From Diphasiastrum complanatum (Eukaryota; Streptophyta; Lycopodiopsida; Lycopodiales; Lycopodiaceae): a DNA stretch of 64,000 nt. Shown here piece after piece: positions 1-10,599 of this stretch (its first letter is position 1; the number at the start of each line of letters is the position of its first letter). Position numbers and translations under genes: made by a program. The stretch covers positions 44,707,095 through 44,771,094 of the forward strand of contig CM055103.1 of NCBI GenBank assembly GCA_029204225.1. The letters are read 5' to 3'. The notes beneath the pieces were generated by a model. The model did no database searches, was not told the DNA's origin, and worked only from the letters and a program-made list of their open reading frames with translations.

Positions 1-1054
1 TAAGTTGAAATGTTTTTATTGTGGAAGTCTAAGTTGAAAAGAAAGGTAAGTCTAAGCTAAAATGTTTTTATTGTGGAATCAAAGGGCATTTTGCAAATGA
101 ATGTTTGAAGAAACAAAGAGATGAAGGTAGCAAGCAAATCAACTTTACTACTAATGATGAGGATCTAGGTGGTGGTGATTCTCTTTTGATGTGCTCTTTA
201 AGTCCAATATCAATTGAAGGTGACAAATATTCATGGTGGATTGATAGTGGAGCTAGTTCACACATGACTAGTCACAAGGAGTTCTTTACTTCTTTGGTCA
301 CTTATGATCGAGCCAAGAAAGCAATACACATGGCCAATGGTGGTGAGTGTGTGATTGAAGGTATTGGTTCAATTCCTATTTGTCTCTCTACTAATAAGAA
401 AACAAGACTTGATGGTGTTCTTTACATTCCTTCACTTTCAAAGAATTTGCTAAGTGTTGGTCAAATGATAGAGAAAGGATACATGGTAAAGTTTGGTGGT
501 GATGCTTGTTTCATTACAAAGGAAGAAATCTTGGCTGCTAGGGGCAATAGACAAGGTAGACTTTTCAAGCTTGATGCTTTTGTTATGGCTAACAAAAAGG
601 ATGGAATGGACAAGGAGATTGGTCTCAACTTTCCAAAGTTCCTTTTAGCATCAATAAGATTGGTGGATCTTATGCAAAGTCTAACAAGCTTTCTTATGCT
701 AGATCTAGGTCAAGATCTAATATGCTTCTTGGAGATGTTCATCTTTGTGCTAACTTGGCTAGTCTTGAGGATAATGATGGAATTTCAATGGTTCTTCATG
801 GCAAGTGCAAGCATGCAAAAGGTAAGGAAAGAGCTAATTTCATCAATGGAGGTGAAGGTTTTCCTTGGAAAAGGTTGTTGCTAATGATTTCTTTGATCAT
901 ATGGAAAAAGATATTGCTAGGTGCATGCATGAAGGAGGTGGTTCTCCTACATTCTTTTGCAATGAGTCCAAGAAAGTCATTTTTGCAGCAAGTGGAGTCA
1001 CATGTCTTCATAAAGAGAGTACTATCAAAAGACTTGGTGAGAGAGATAGTCACG
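1..1054 (+). pseudogene. Ty1/copia gag C-terminus, protease and derived post-protease region
   Basis: A Gag zinc knuckle (CX2CX4HX4C, bases 63-104) opens the fragment; the preceding 60 bases hold a partial duplicate of the knuckle coding sequence. The protease follows in the same frame, with catalytic DSGASSHM (Asp codon at 243) and the usual protease tail LLSVGQMIEKGY. After GRLFKLDAF (about 580) the sequence departs from normal copia: no integrase HHCC finger is visible. It continues into a region matching the intact frame at 4526-5227. A 1-base deletion near 640 and another indel near 865 shift the frame, so this copy is broken. The left end is cut by the window; the right end stops abruptly where an LTR begins at 1055. 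Confidence 0.85.
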
Positions 1055-1305
1055 TGTGCATGAGCGCCAACTTAACGGCACACGTAGTGTAAAGTTGGGA
1101 TACACGTTCCGTAATGGGGACCGAACTGCCATGTAGCGGTACCCCACAAAAATTAGACTGTGTATATGTACCTTTCAGTCTCTTTTGTTAATACAGTTCA
1201 GAAGTGTTCTCTTGGGTTGGTGTGTGATCTCTCTTTACTGCTTATTTGAGTGATGTTAGATTGCTTGAAAATTAGCTAAATATACTGCTAGTAAGATCCT
1301 TGACA
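1055..1305 (+). repeat. Copia 5' LTR, 251 bp
   Basis: The segment starts TGTGCATGAG, where similarity to the 4526-5227 copy stops, and ends CTTGACA directly before a primer-binding site. TG..CA ends and an adjacent primer site define an LTR. It is short but within the copia range. No matching 3' LTR was found in the window, so the partner has been lost. Confidence 0.7.
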
Positions 1306-1317
1306 TGGTATCAGAGC
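1306..1317 (+). other. Primer-binding site, initiator tRNA-Met
   Basis: TGGTATCAGAGC is complementary to the 3' end of plant initiator tRNA-Met, the standard primer of Ty1/copia elements. It abuts the LTR end, fixing the + orientation of this element. Confidence 0.9.
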
Positions 1318-2568
1318 CTGGGAGTGATGTAGTTTGAGGTTATCTAAAAACCGAATTCTTGGAGAATTTGAAGAATTGGATACGGTAGGCTTTGCAGTCA
1401 ATCGATTCAATTGGTCAGCAAGATTGAGTTGGATTGGGACATCTACATATTTCAATTGTGTCTTCTCTAGAAGAACAAGGAGTTCAAAATTGTAATTCTC
1501 TTTGAAAAAGCAGGTTTTGGAGCATTGTCACCCCGCACTCAATCAATTTCTCACCAATCGACAATCTAACAGTTCCAGTGAGTGAGTTGTAGCGACCTCT
1601 CTCAGACAGGTATCTACAAGAAGATCTCAAAGGAAGAATAGTTGAAGCTTAAAAGGCAACAAAAATCCCATAGCCAGGGTTTTTATCTACAAAGTAGCTT
1701 ATTTCTCTCTGAAGAAAGAGTTTTTGGTAGCTGAAAAACTATGATCAAGGGCGCATCACTTGCAGGAAGCAGATTTGAAGAGGCCGTAGACAACCGTGAC
1801 TCACAAAGGGAGAGATAGTTGAAATTTCGTTGGTTTCTGCCATAGCCATAGCTTGAAAGCTTCAGAAACAAGGAAAGAGGAGAAGGGAGCTCGCGAATAG
1901 CTCACACACGCCAAGCTGGAGACGGGTTTTTGCGACTGCATGGGGCTATTGTATGGAGCAGTAAGGGTCAGTGAGCTGAAGTGTGCTGGACCGTAGGATG
2001 AAGCCTCATAGAGATTAATGGTCAAGATTGGGTGAACCTAGGCCATTGGATGCTCTTTATCCATTGGATTGACAAATTCCAATTTTCACATTTCATGTGA
2101 AGGGGTCCGAAGGGCAGAAGGGCCTTCAATTTCATAAAAAAATTTCAAATTGAAAGAGACCCTGAAGGTTAAATTCATTTGAAAAAAGGTTTTACTTCAA
2201 GGTGAAGAAATAGTGCATTTTCTTCAAAGGCCCTTATCTTTTAGCTCTTTTTTCCGTTTAAGGCCGTCCAAAAGCCAAAATCCTCCAAATTAAGGGTAGA
2301 AAAGGATTGTACCTGCAATTATAGTACCTAAAAACAAAGAGATTGCCGCGGAGAATGTGTTCGGAGCGCGTCAAAAGTCTTTTCACCATTCCAGTGGGCA
2401 AGTAGTTGGGAGTTGGTGACGAAGGACATTTCGGAGGACGACACCGATTTGGCAGAAAAGCGGCGGGAGGTCCTGAAACTTTTTTGGTTAGAACTTTAGA
2501 AGTCTAAATTGTTCTATAAGCTTGTCATTGGGCCTTATTAAAGCGCTATAGGAGCAATTTTTGGTGAA
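1318..2568 (+). other. Copia 5' leader, non-coding
   Basis: About 1.25 kb separates primer site and gag start. No coding similarity is visible on either strand, only short open frames. A long untranslated leader is usual for this position. Confidence 0.6.
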
Positions 2569-3034
2569 ATGGCAGGACTGGGGGAATCCATGCTTGGAGA
2601 AGCTAGTAGATTGGACGGGGTATCCAATTATAGCATTTGGAAATTCAAAATGAAAAGTATTTTCATGGAAAAGGAGCTGTGGGACATTGTGTCACTGAGG
2701 TGGAACAACGGCCAACAACAACTCCAAGTGATATTCGTGCATTTGACAGAAGGGCGCAGAAGGCCTTATCCTTGATAAATTTGTCAGTGAAGGATCATGT
2801 CATTGCTCACATTAGTGAAGCTGTATCAGCAAGAGGCGCTTGGGATGCACTCAAAACACAGTTTTAGATGGCGAATTCCTCTCGAATGATGTTTTTGAGG
2901 ACCAAACTCATAAGTGTTCGCATGGAGGAGAATGAGGGTGTAGGGTCCTATTTCACGCGAATAAAGGAGTTACGAGACTAGTTGACAGCCATTGGAGAGC
3001 CAATAAGAGATGTTGAGCTAGTTCACATAGCTAT
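2569..3034 (+). pseudogene. Copia gag N-terminal part
   Basis: The start MAGLGESMLGEASRLDG is followed by the copia Gag pattern NYSIWKFKMKSIF (UBN2-type gag). A frameshift near 2690 moves the reading to another frame (AFDRRAQKALSLINLSV, ISEAVSARGAWDAL). A TAG at about 2866 and a further stop near 2980 follow. The frame ends at VELVHIAM, where a full Gag would continue, and is joined without spacer to RNase H sequence. Confidence 0.8.
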
Positions 3035-3470
3035 GGGGTCAGCAAGAAGCATACCATTGTGGCTCAATCATCATGCGAAGCAGAGTATGTTGCATCAGCA
3101 AAGATGGCCAATGAGATAATTTGGCTCAAACAGTTCTTGGACGAATTGGGTGAAACAAGGAACGAGCCTCTGGTTTTGCAGATGGATAACACATCTGCAA
3201 TACATCTGATGAAAGATCCTATGTTCCACTCGAGAACGAAACACATCGTGATCAAGTACCACTTGATCATGGATCTAATTGAGAAGAAGATGATGCAGAC
3301 CACCTTCATTAGGGATCTGATTGAGAAGAAGATGATGCAGACCACCTTCATTGGAACGAAAGACATGGTTGTTGACATCTTCACAAAAGCCCTAGACAAA
3401 GGACTTTTTGAGAGACAGAGGAGCAGTCTTGGAGTCGTCAAGCTATCACTCTTTGAGAGGGAGCTGAAGG
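3035..3470 (+). pseudogene. Copia RNase H C-terminal part fused to gag
   Basis: The reading resembles the last part of copia pol: TIVAQSSCEAEYVA, then LQMDNTSAIHL and TKHIVIKYHLI, then the terminal DIFTKALDKGLF. Protease, integrase and reverse transcriptase are missing between gag and this piece. The LTR downstream belongs to another family than the 5' LTR at 1055, so the join is a recombination product of two elements and not a simple internal deletion. Confidence 0.85.
3272..3355 (+). repeat. 42-bp tandem duplication inside RNase H
   Basis: Units 3272-3313 and 3314-3355 differ at few bases and duplicate 14 codons in frame (DLIEKKMMQTTFI twice). The duplication leaves the reading frame open. 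Confidence 0.9.
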
Positions 3471-3477
3471 AACAAAA

Positions 3478-4408
3478 CGTTTCTATTACCAAAGCTTTGC
3501 TAGCTTTCAGCCCTCGCTCTGGCAAAAATGTTTGCGAACACGAAAATCAAAAGACACGAAGCATAAATCTTCGTGAACACCCTGACGAAAAGACACGAAC
3601 GAGAAAAATTCAAGAAAGAGAATTATTCGCAGTACAAGGGGAGAAAGTCAGACAACACGAAAGTCAAAAGACACGAAACGACACAAAAATCGTCACGACA
3701 CCTTTTCTGCCCTCATGATCCAAAAGATCAAGAAGATCATGCAAGTACCCAGAAGTACAGATATCTGATCTGATGGCATGACATCAGCAGATGCAATCTA
3801 GGTCGTGGCTAATCTGCCACTCTTGTAATTCGTGATTAGTTGTAGATGTTTAATCACTCTAATCTAGAAGTTATATGACGTGACTATATACTTTCTGGAT
3901 GATACTTGATACGCACAAGAGAAAGAAGTCTAATGCTAGTAAGCAAAAAGACAAAAATACAGAATACGAGTCCGCCTGCGTGCGAGAGAATTCTGCATAG
4001 GATTCGTAGATCCACAAGTCTGCTAGTAAGCGAGACATTTCTCGTGGGAAACTTTTTTTTCTCCCACGCCAACGCACTGTGTGGATTTGCATGCAGTGCT
4101 TGAAGAATCAGAAGAATCAATAGATGATTTTGTAGCCATTGCGCACATATCACTCTTATCATGTCTAATCTTGAATGCAGGTTAGTCTGCTATTATTCGT
4201 GTGTCTGATTCACTTGTTCATTTGATTTTGCACCTTGGTTTGAATTTTGTTGAATGCTACATCAATCTGTTAACGTAGATCAGTAGTGCCTGTCTACATT
4301 CTGGAGGACTGTAGGAATGATACAGCTGGCAGTGACCAACAATCATATCTAAAATCCATCTGAATTGTTTCCTTTCATGTTTCTTTCGCGACTACGATTC
4401 TTTTCGCA
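3478..4408 (+). repeat. Copia 3' LTR (family also at 41165-42134)
   Basis: The stretch aligns over most of its length with the reverse complement of 41165-42134. Shared blocks include the start (CGTTTCTATTACC here, TGTTTCTGATTAC there), the CATGCAAGTACCCAGAAGTA block near 3738, and GTAGATCAGTAGTG near 4278. It lies just after the RNase H end, the correct place for a 3' LTR. The first base is C instead of T. The right border, TTTTCGCA, is set by comparison with the other copy. Confidence 0.7.
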
Positions 4409-4535
4409 TCATAGCATGCACATTGAGCACATGAGCTAACCTCCATCTCACTCTTTCTCTTCCCTTTTTCACCTACTATCTTGATGATTGCTTGTGGTTA
4501 GTGTTAGTGAAAGTAGAGTTAAAGTGTGATAGTGT
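4409..4535 (+). repeat. Fragment of a Tat-like LTR
   Basis: GAGCTAACCTCCA and the following CT-rich stretch resemble the end part of the LTR at 28943-29728, but without the long (CT)n expansion. It is a truncated scrap between two copia pieces. Confidence 0.5.
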
Positions 4536-5227
4536 TAGAAATCTTGGTTGCTAGGGGCAATAAACAAGGTAGATTTTTCAAGCTTGATGCTTTTGTTATG
4601 GCTAACAAAAAGGGTGGAATGGAAAAGAAGTTTGGTCTCAACTTTCCAAAATTCCCTTTTAGCATCAATAAGATTGTTGGATCTCATGCAAAGTCTAACA
4701 AGCTTCCTTATGCTAGATCTAGGTCAAGATCTAATATTATTCTTGGAGATGTTCATCTTTATGCTAACTTGGCTAACTATGAGGATAATGATGGTTATTC
4801 AATGGTTCTTCATGGAAAGTGCAAGCATGCAAAAGGTAAGGAAAGAGCTAACTTCATCAATGGAGGTGGTGAAGGTTCTTCCTTGGAGAAGATTGTTGCT
4901 AATGATATCTTTGATCATATGGAAAAAGATGTTGCTAGGTGCATTCGTGAAGAAGGTGGTTCTTCTACACTCTTTTGTGATGAGTCCAAAAAAGTCATTT
5001 TTTCAGCAAGTGAAGTCACATGTCTTCATAAAGAGAGTAGATCAAATGGTTCTATCATGATACTTCGTGAGGGAGATAGTCACAAGACAAGAAGAAGAAA
5101 AGTATGTGAAGATTTCAAAGTAGGATGTACTTTGAATGATGTCATTGTGAATGATAGTGAAGAAGAATCATTATCATATGAGTCATTGCCTAAAACATTG
5201 CGTAGAAGTTCTTGTTTACGAGGATGA
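4526..5227 (+). CDS. Copia-derived open frame lacking the integrase finger (233 codons)
   Basis: An uninterrupted frame similar to 530-1050. The N-terminal part (RGNKQGRFFKLDAFVMAN) is the copia protease/integrase linker, and KSNKLPYARSRSRS resembles the KSHRLPYTRS segment that follows the integrase finger in the copy at 47255-47836. The HHCC residues and the catalytic core are absent. The remaining ~150 residues (YSMVLHGKCKHAKGKERANF, DIFDHMEKDVARC, CDESKKVIFSASEVTC) match no family I recognise. The ATG may not be the native start, because the frame continues upstream into a truncation. It may be the decayed or rewritten pol of a non-autonomous element. Confidence 0.55.
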   Translation: MIVLEILVARGNKQGRFFKLDAFVMANKKGGMEKKFGLNFPKFPFSINKIVGSHAKSNKLPYARSRSRSNIILGDVHLYANLANYEDNDGYSMVLHGKCKHAKGKERANFINGGGEGSSLEKIVANDIFDHMEKDVARCIREEGGSSTLFCDESKKVIFSASEVTCLHKESRSNGSIMILREGDSHKTRRRKVCEDFKVGCTLNDVIVNDSEEESLSYESLPKTLRRSSCLRG

Positions 5228-5775
5228 TGTCCCCCTCTACGGATGAAGTTGAAGGCAATCTGAATACTATTGGAACGTGCCTAATCGGCCATTCTTGTAA
5301 TTTCAGATTAGATTAAACCCTTTTTCTCTCCATCCATATAAGCAAATTGAAGATGAGAGAATCGGTTGAACATTAAGTTGGATTGTCAATTGGTTGAGTG
5401 TCAACCTGAGCTAAGCATAGTGTTGTTGAGCCGACATCCAAGAAGTCCGCTAGTAAGCGAGACTATCTGATATTATTCGCGAGAGGCATAGTATCTCTCA
5501 TGTCGACGCACTGTGTGGATTTGTCACAACAACGCTCTCCAATAATATAGTAGCTGCAATGCACATGTTGAATGATCTTGAATGCTTTGATGTCTGATTG
5601 TTGTCTGATCGTAATCAGCTGTCTATTCTTCATTCCTCATATTGCTGCATCTTGTCTAATGCTTAGATTAATTGTAACGTTGATCAGCAATGTCTGTCTA
5701 CACTCTGGAAGATTGTAGGTCTGAACTAGAAGGCAATAGCTGTCAGTTAGAACCGAATTCTATCCGGGTTTGTCA
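5228..5775 (+). repeat. Copia 5' LTR, about 548 bp
   Basis: It starts TGTCCCCCTC directly after the stop codon at 5225-5227 and ends GGGTTTGTCA five bases before a primer site. Internal blocks (GCTAGTAAGCGAGAC, CGACGCACTGTGTGGATTTG, TGTCTACACTCTGGAAGATTG) match the LTR at 3478-4408, so the two are related families. Confidence 0.7.
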
Positions 5776-5779
5776 ATAG

Positions 5780-6025
5780 TGGTATCAGAGCCAGACATGT
5801 TAACTAGAGTTGTAGAGGTTAATCAAAGCCTCTTGCTCCTATCAAAGCTTCTAATATAGCTTCAGAGTTGTATCATATCCAGGAGATTGAACATTTAGAA
5901 CAAGGAACCGGAAAACAAGTTGAAGAAAACATAGTTCTCAACAATGGCATCTATAAGTAGCATACAAAATGAGGTCTCGGTAGAAACAAGGCTGAATCCG
6001 CAATGAAAATTGCAGATTACTAAGC
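5780..6025 (+). other. Primer site, leader and first gag codons, truncated
   Basis: TGGTATCAGAGCC at 5780-5792 is an initiator-Met primer site. A 150-bp leader leads to an ATG at 5944 (MASISSIQNEVSVE), a plausible copia gag start. The reading is lost at about 5985-6025, where another element begins on the opposite strand. Confidence 0.65.
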
Positions 6026-6032
6026 CACCCAT

Positions 6033-6436
6033 TCTGATACCATGTAGAATTTTGACAGAATCGTGGTGAGCAACAAAAGTGGTGAGCAGATGGAGATAGA
6101 TCGGTAGTGCGTCAGTTACCAGCTATGAGTTCAAGATGAAACAAATACTGCAATGCGCAATGGAACCAAAAGTGTAGACGCAAAAATGCACTCATATAAA
6201 TCAGAAATGTGAGTACAGAAGCTTGAAGTTGGCCACCGAACAATAGGGTGCTCAACCTTCAGCTTACTCTACATAAGCCTACATAGTCACTGAACATTGT
6301 TGCAAAATAGTACTTGTACATTGTTACACAAGATGCCTATAAGGGCATTGACTTCATTGGATGTCAGTTGATTAATGTACTGGATGCCTCAGTTAATCTA
6401 TTTATAGTCCCATAGAATGAAGCCGTTACTTTAACA
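6033..6436 (-). repeat. Minus-strand copia LTR with primer site
   Basis: TCTGATACCA at 6033-6042 is the complement of the initiator-Met primer site. It is followed by TGTAGAATTTTG, the expected LTR border, and a CA end (TTTAACA) at 6436. Almost nothing of the internal region remains to the left. Confidence 0.6.
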
Positions 6437-6834
6437 ATATGTGGGTCAGTTTTCTAGTTGACGATATCAAAATTTACAAGGACTCAAGAATATACAAAGA
6501 CTTGAAAAATTACAATGACTCAGAATATTACGAAATTTTTGAGTCAATACAGGATCGAAAAATTCTAACTTTTGGATATAAAAATCACAGGGTCGGATTT
6601 ATACAAAGGGTCAAATTTATTAGACCCGATCCGATCCGATCCAGGGTCAAAGACGCCCAGATATTTTCCGTCTCGATCCGATTCAATCAAGGGATGGAAA
6701 ATCACATTTTGATGGGATTGACATTGGGTCAAAAATAGGCTTGGGTTTGAAAAATTCGATCCAGAATTTTTTGATCCTTTGCTAAGATTTTGAGCCTTCA
6801 TATTGTTTGTGTAGTTTTTTTTTTTTTCAAAATA
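6437..6834. other. AT-rich spacer with GATCC micro-repeats
   Basis: No coding similarity was found. The sequence holds a short run of CGATCCGATCCGATCC near 6634 and a 12-13-base T run near 6820. It may be LTR or leader sequence of an unrecognised element. Confidence 0.4.
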
Positions 6835-7835
6835 AGCATGAACAGGTTTCAAGATGCTCATTACCTAATGGAATGGGGCTTGAGCATGAATTCCAACAGT
6901 TGTTACCTTTAGTAACACCTATATGAGGTAAGCTCATGCCTACATTATGAACCACCTCATTGTTTTTTGGTTGTCTCAACTCATCTAGTATATCAGGTTG
7001 TTGGGATTTGCAGTATGGCATCCTGCAAGGGTTTGGAAAACTTCACGACCGTGTAGAAGGGCATAGTGATTTGGGCTTTTAAGAGATCAAAAGAACCTCT
7101 ATGTCTCATGGCGGTTGCCCCTGCGTAGGTAATTGGAAAGATGGCGGAGTAGAAATCCTATCTTCAGCTGTATCAAACTCATCTCGAAATTCATGGTATT
7201 GCCTTTGAGCTTCTACAAGGTCAGGGTAGGATTGTGGAATCATGGAAGTATTAGCACTAGGTTGTGATTGTGGTGGGTCCTTATTTTGATCTAAGGCCCT
7301 ATGTTGTGCTTGTGTGACAACAACAACAATTCACTCAGCAACGGTTCTTTAGATACCTTACATGCTAAGACTATCTTTTGGTTTGGTTAGGGCAATCTTT
7401 ATAGAAATGCTTTCTTATACAATCAGCACATTCAACTACAAATTGATATCGTATTCTACATTCACTTTGAAAGTGAGTGGTTTCTCTGCATACAAAACAT
7501 CTCTTCTGAAGGGCTGAAGAAAAAATTGCGTAACTATCTTGGCCGGCTTGACCAGGTTGCTCCTCCAGATAATATTGATCGTTTGGATAGGAGGTACATG
7601 CCTCATCTACATACGTATTATTAACACAGTCATCGTAAGTAGGTTCATAGACTGGGGTGTTATAAGAGGTGTTTTGCACTACATTGGCCTGTATGTGAGG
7701 TCGGTTCTATTGGTTTGGCCAGTTTGATTGGGCAGAATCTCTTGGACCTTGTTGCTGTGCAGGTGGTTGTTGTCTTGGCAACTCCTAAACTTGGATTAGC
7801 CCACAAGGTATACTCTTGAGTTTGTCTGTCTCTTA
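6835..7835 (-). pseudogene. Tat-like Ty3/gypsy gag fragment with two zinc knuckles
   Basis: Read on the minus strand, the right part (7371-7835) ends in two knuckles: CFVCRETTHFQSEC (CX2CX4HX4C) and CADCIRKHFYKDC (CX2CX3HX4C). The second keeps all ligands, unlike the equivalent knuckle at 32340-32415 and 48730-48775. The left part (6835-7370) contains degraded text such as ITYAGATAMRHRGSFDLLKAQ with many stops. No LTR is attached. The copia RT at 7836 truncates its 5' side. Confidence 0.65.
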
Positions 7836-9427
7836 ATGCAGGAACCAACAATAGTCAAAGAGGCACTTAGCCAACCAGACTCTGATCTCTGGAGAGAAGC
7901 CATGGACAGAGAGTATTCCTCTCTGATCAAGAATCAGACATGGTCATTAGTCGAAGCTCCTATTGGCTGCAATATCATTGATCGCAAATGGATCTTTAAG
8001 ATAAAATATAATGCCAACAGAGCAATTGATCGAAGGAAGGCTAGAAGGGTAGCACGAGAATTCACCCAGATCCCGAATGTCGACTATAGTGAGACTTTTA
8101 GTCCAGTTGTCAAACATTTGTCGATCCGAATGCTCTTGTCTTATGCTGCAGCTGCTGACCTTGAAGTACATCAACTTGATGTACAAACAGCCTATTTGAA
8201 TGGAGTTATACAAGAAGATATCGACATGATCCAGCTTGAAGGATACATTCTGGAAGGCATGAAGAATCATGTCTGTAAACTCCACAAACTGTACGTCTTG
8301 AAACAGTCTGCCAAGGCTTGGTTTCAGAGGATCAACACATTCCTCATTGAACTAGGATTTAAGCCAAGCACTACTGATTGCAACATCTATTCCAAGTTGG
8401 TACAACAATCCTTCATTATCACCACCTTATATGTGGATGATACGTTGCTCTTCAGCAACAATACCAATATGGTAAGGATTCGAAACAGATGTTCTTCTCA
8501 GAATTTGACATGACTGATCTGGGCGAAGCTCATTTCTGTCTAGGAATTCAAATCCATAGAGACAGAGCAAATCGACTGATTTACATCACTCAACAAAGGT
8601 ATCTTCATAATGTTCTTAACAGATATAATTTGATGAATTGTGAATTAGCTCACTCACCAATGGATCCAGGCCTGCATTTGTCAAAGGACCAATGTCCCCA
8701 GACCAAGCAGGAAGAGGAGGAAATGAGAGAGTATCTGTATCGATCGATACTAGGATCTCTCATGTATGCAATGGTCTGTACAAGACCAGATATCTCTTTT
8801 GTTGTTAGCTCACTGAGCCAATACATGGCTAATCCTGACATTATCCATTGGAAGGCTCTTATTCGAGTCATGAGGTATATTCAAGCTACCATGGACGAGT
8901 GCATCTGCTATGGAGATGTCAGCAATGACAATCTTCATCAGTTCAATGGTTATTCTGATGCAAGCTGGGGAAGAGATGCAGACAATCGTAAGTCCACATC
9001 TGGATTTACATGCTTCTTCAATGGCGGTCCTATTTCGTGGAACTATCGTAAGCAAACCTCTATCGCACTTTCTTCTACTGAAGCAAAATACATGGCTGCT
9101 TCTCAATCTATTAAGGAAGTGTTTTGGTTGAGAAATTTGCTGTCAGACATCAATCTGTATCAATACAGCCCTACAATTTTGTTTTGTGATAACCAAAGTG
9201 CTATTGACTTATCGGCCAACCCTAGATCTCATTCTAGGAGTAAGCACATTGAGATCAAATATCACTACATCAGGGGCAAGGTTCTCGACAGAGAGATAAG
9301 CTTAACGTACTATAGAACGTAGGACATGGTTGCAGACATCTTCACGAAAGCACTCAGTATTAATGCACACAACAAATTTTGTGCATTGCTCAGTCTGAAG
9401 ATCAAGGCATTCACAGATCCAGATTAA
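7836..9427 (+). pseudogene. Ty1/copia reverse transcriptase and RNase H
   Basis: RT begins EALSQPDSDLWREAMDREY and shows the fingers/palm pattern KARRVAREFTQ, DVQTAYLNGVIQE and the catalytic YVDD (8430-8441). A frameshift at about 8470-8490 separates it from the second half (DLGEAHFCLGIQI, CTRPDISFVVSSLSQYM). RNase H follows with GYSDASWGRDADNRKSTSG, SSTEAKYMA and FCDNQSAIDLS. A TAG at 9320-9322 precedes the normal end DMVADIFTKAL. Gag, protease and integrase are absent, so the element is 5'-truncated. A polypurine tract and LTR follow in the right order. Confidence 0.9.
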
Positions 9428-9434
9428 GAGGGGG
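9426..9434 (+). other. Polypurine tract
   Basis: AAGAGGGGG immediately precedes the LTR start TGTTGGATT, as required for plus-strand priming. Confidence 0.85.
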
Positions 9435-10014
9435 TGTTGGATTTATTCCCTCTACTCTCCTTAGATCTCATTTTAATCTGCCTCCATTCATGCTGCATAT
9501 TTACCAACGTTGTCATGCAGTCTGCATATTTACATGCAAATTCGCATAGATGAAGAAAAGGCAAAAAAATTGCGACACTGTATTTTTACACACGTTATGG
9601 TGACAGGCGAAAAGGGGACATTATCTTACAGAATGCCAAAGGTGCCCTAAAAGCAAAGGCACCCTGTAAATCTAATCCTAAGGCTAATCGTAAGAGTGAC
9701 GCACTTTTCACATTGTCATCACCAACGGTCACTTCAGCACTGACTGACGTCGCACCCTTTTCACGCCCACCCCATGCAACTGCGCTAACAGATTGGACAA
9801 CGACTGCAACCACCCACGATCTCTTACAGACAACACATCCACTTTGTACTTTCCACATCTGCACACCTGTAATATTATGTATATATATATTGGATACCAT
9901 TTGTGTATTCAGTTGATGAATGAGTGAATGAGTTGATGAGTTGACGATGAAGAGAAGCTTATCAGCAAGATAGGCAAAGTAAATGCCTCATGCATTGATT
10001 CTTGATTGTCAACA
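9435..10014 (+). repeat. Copia 3' LTR, about 580 bp
   Basis: Ends are TGTTGG..CAACA, giving a 5-bp terminal inverted repeat. A TATATATATATTGG box near 9880 fits a promoter inside the LTR. The open frames on both strands here have no similarity to known proteins. Confidence 0.7.
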
Positions 10015-10599
10015 ATAAGGTTTTATTCCTATATAGAGTGTATAAGCTTTGTAGGGCACATGGTTTCGTCCGCTATTGTCTTGTGCTCCACTGCATTATT
10101 GACATATATACATGATATACTTAATTTGATACAGTTCTTTGTTCTGCGTTCAGATCTATGTTAATATTGTTATGCTTATCATTCATTTAGTCTGATCTTT
10201 CTAGTTGTCCTTTCTGGTAATAGACGACTAACATTTAGTCTTGTCTTTCGCAAATCATTCGTGACTAATTATCAGTCGAGCATCGTCTAGCTCTTCGCGA
10301 ATCATTCGCAACGAATAGTTTGTCTTACTATTTGCGACAAACCATTCTTCTGGAGCTTCATTTATTAAAGTTTGGCTACATAATCAAGAACGACTGTGAT
10401 TCCCATCACTACCGTTTTGTTCGTTCTAATAGGCGTAGTCATGCTTATAGAGAGAGTTGTATAGCTTGTTCCGCTGCGCACTAACATTTTCTGTTCGAGT
10501 TCGTTTCTCGTTCGTTTAACTTGTTTGAGTTCGTTTCTTGTTCGTGTTCGTCTTACCTCTTTGAGCTTATTTTTCGTTTCTAACGTATGACACCTTTTC
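10015..10599 (-). repeat. LTR-like fragment of a copia family, probable minus orientation
   Basis: Read on the minus strand it starts TGTCATACGTTAG at 10592. It carries GAATGATTCGCGA and a GACTAA..TAGTC block also found in the LTR at 15474. The other border is not visible and no internal coding region is attached. Confidence 0.35.

Noticed and set aside
7539-7727. Plus-strand hydrophobic frame resembling a membrane protein
   Set aside because: It is antisense to the zinc-knuckle gag fragment at 7371-7679.
9595-9916. Opposed ~100- and 67-codon frames as host genes
   Set aside because: They lie inside an LTR with TATA box and defined ends and show no protein similarity.
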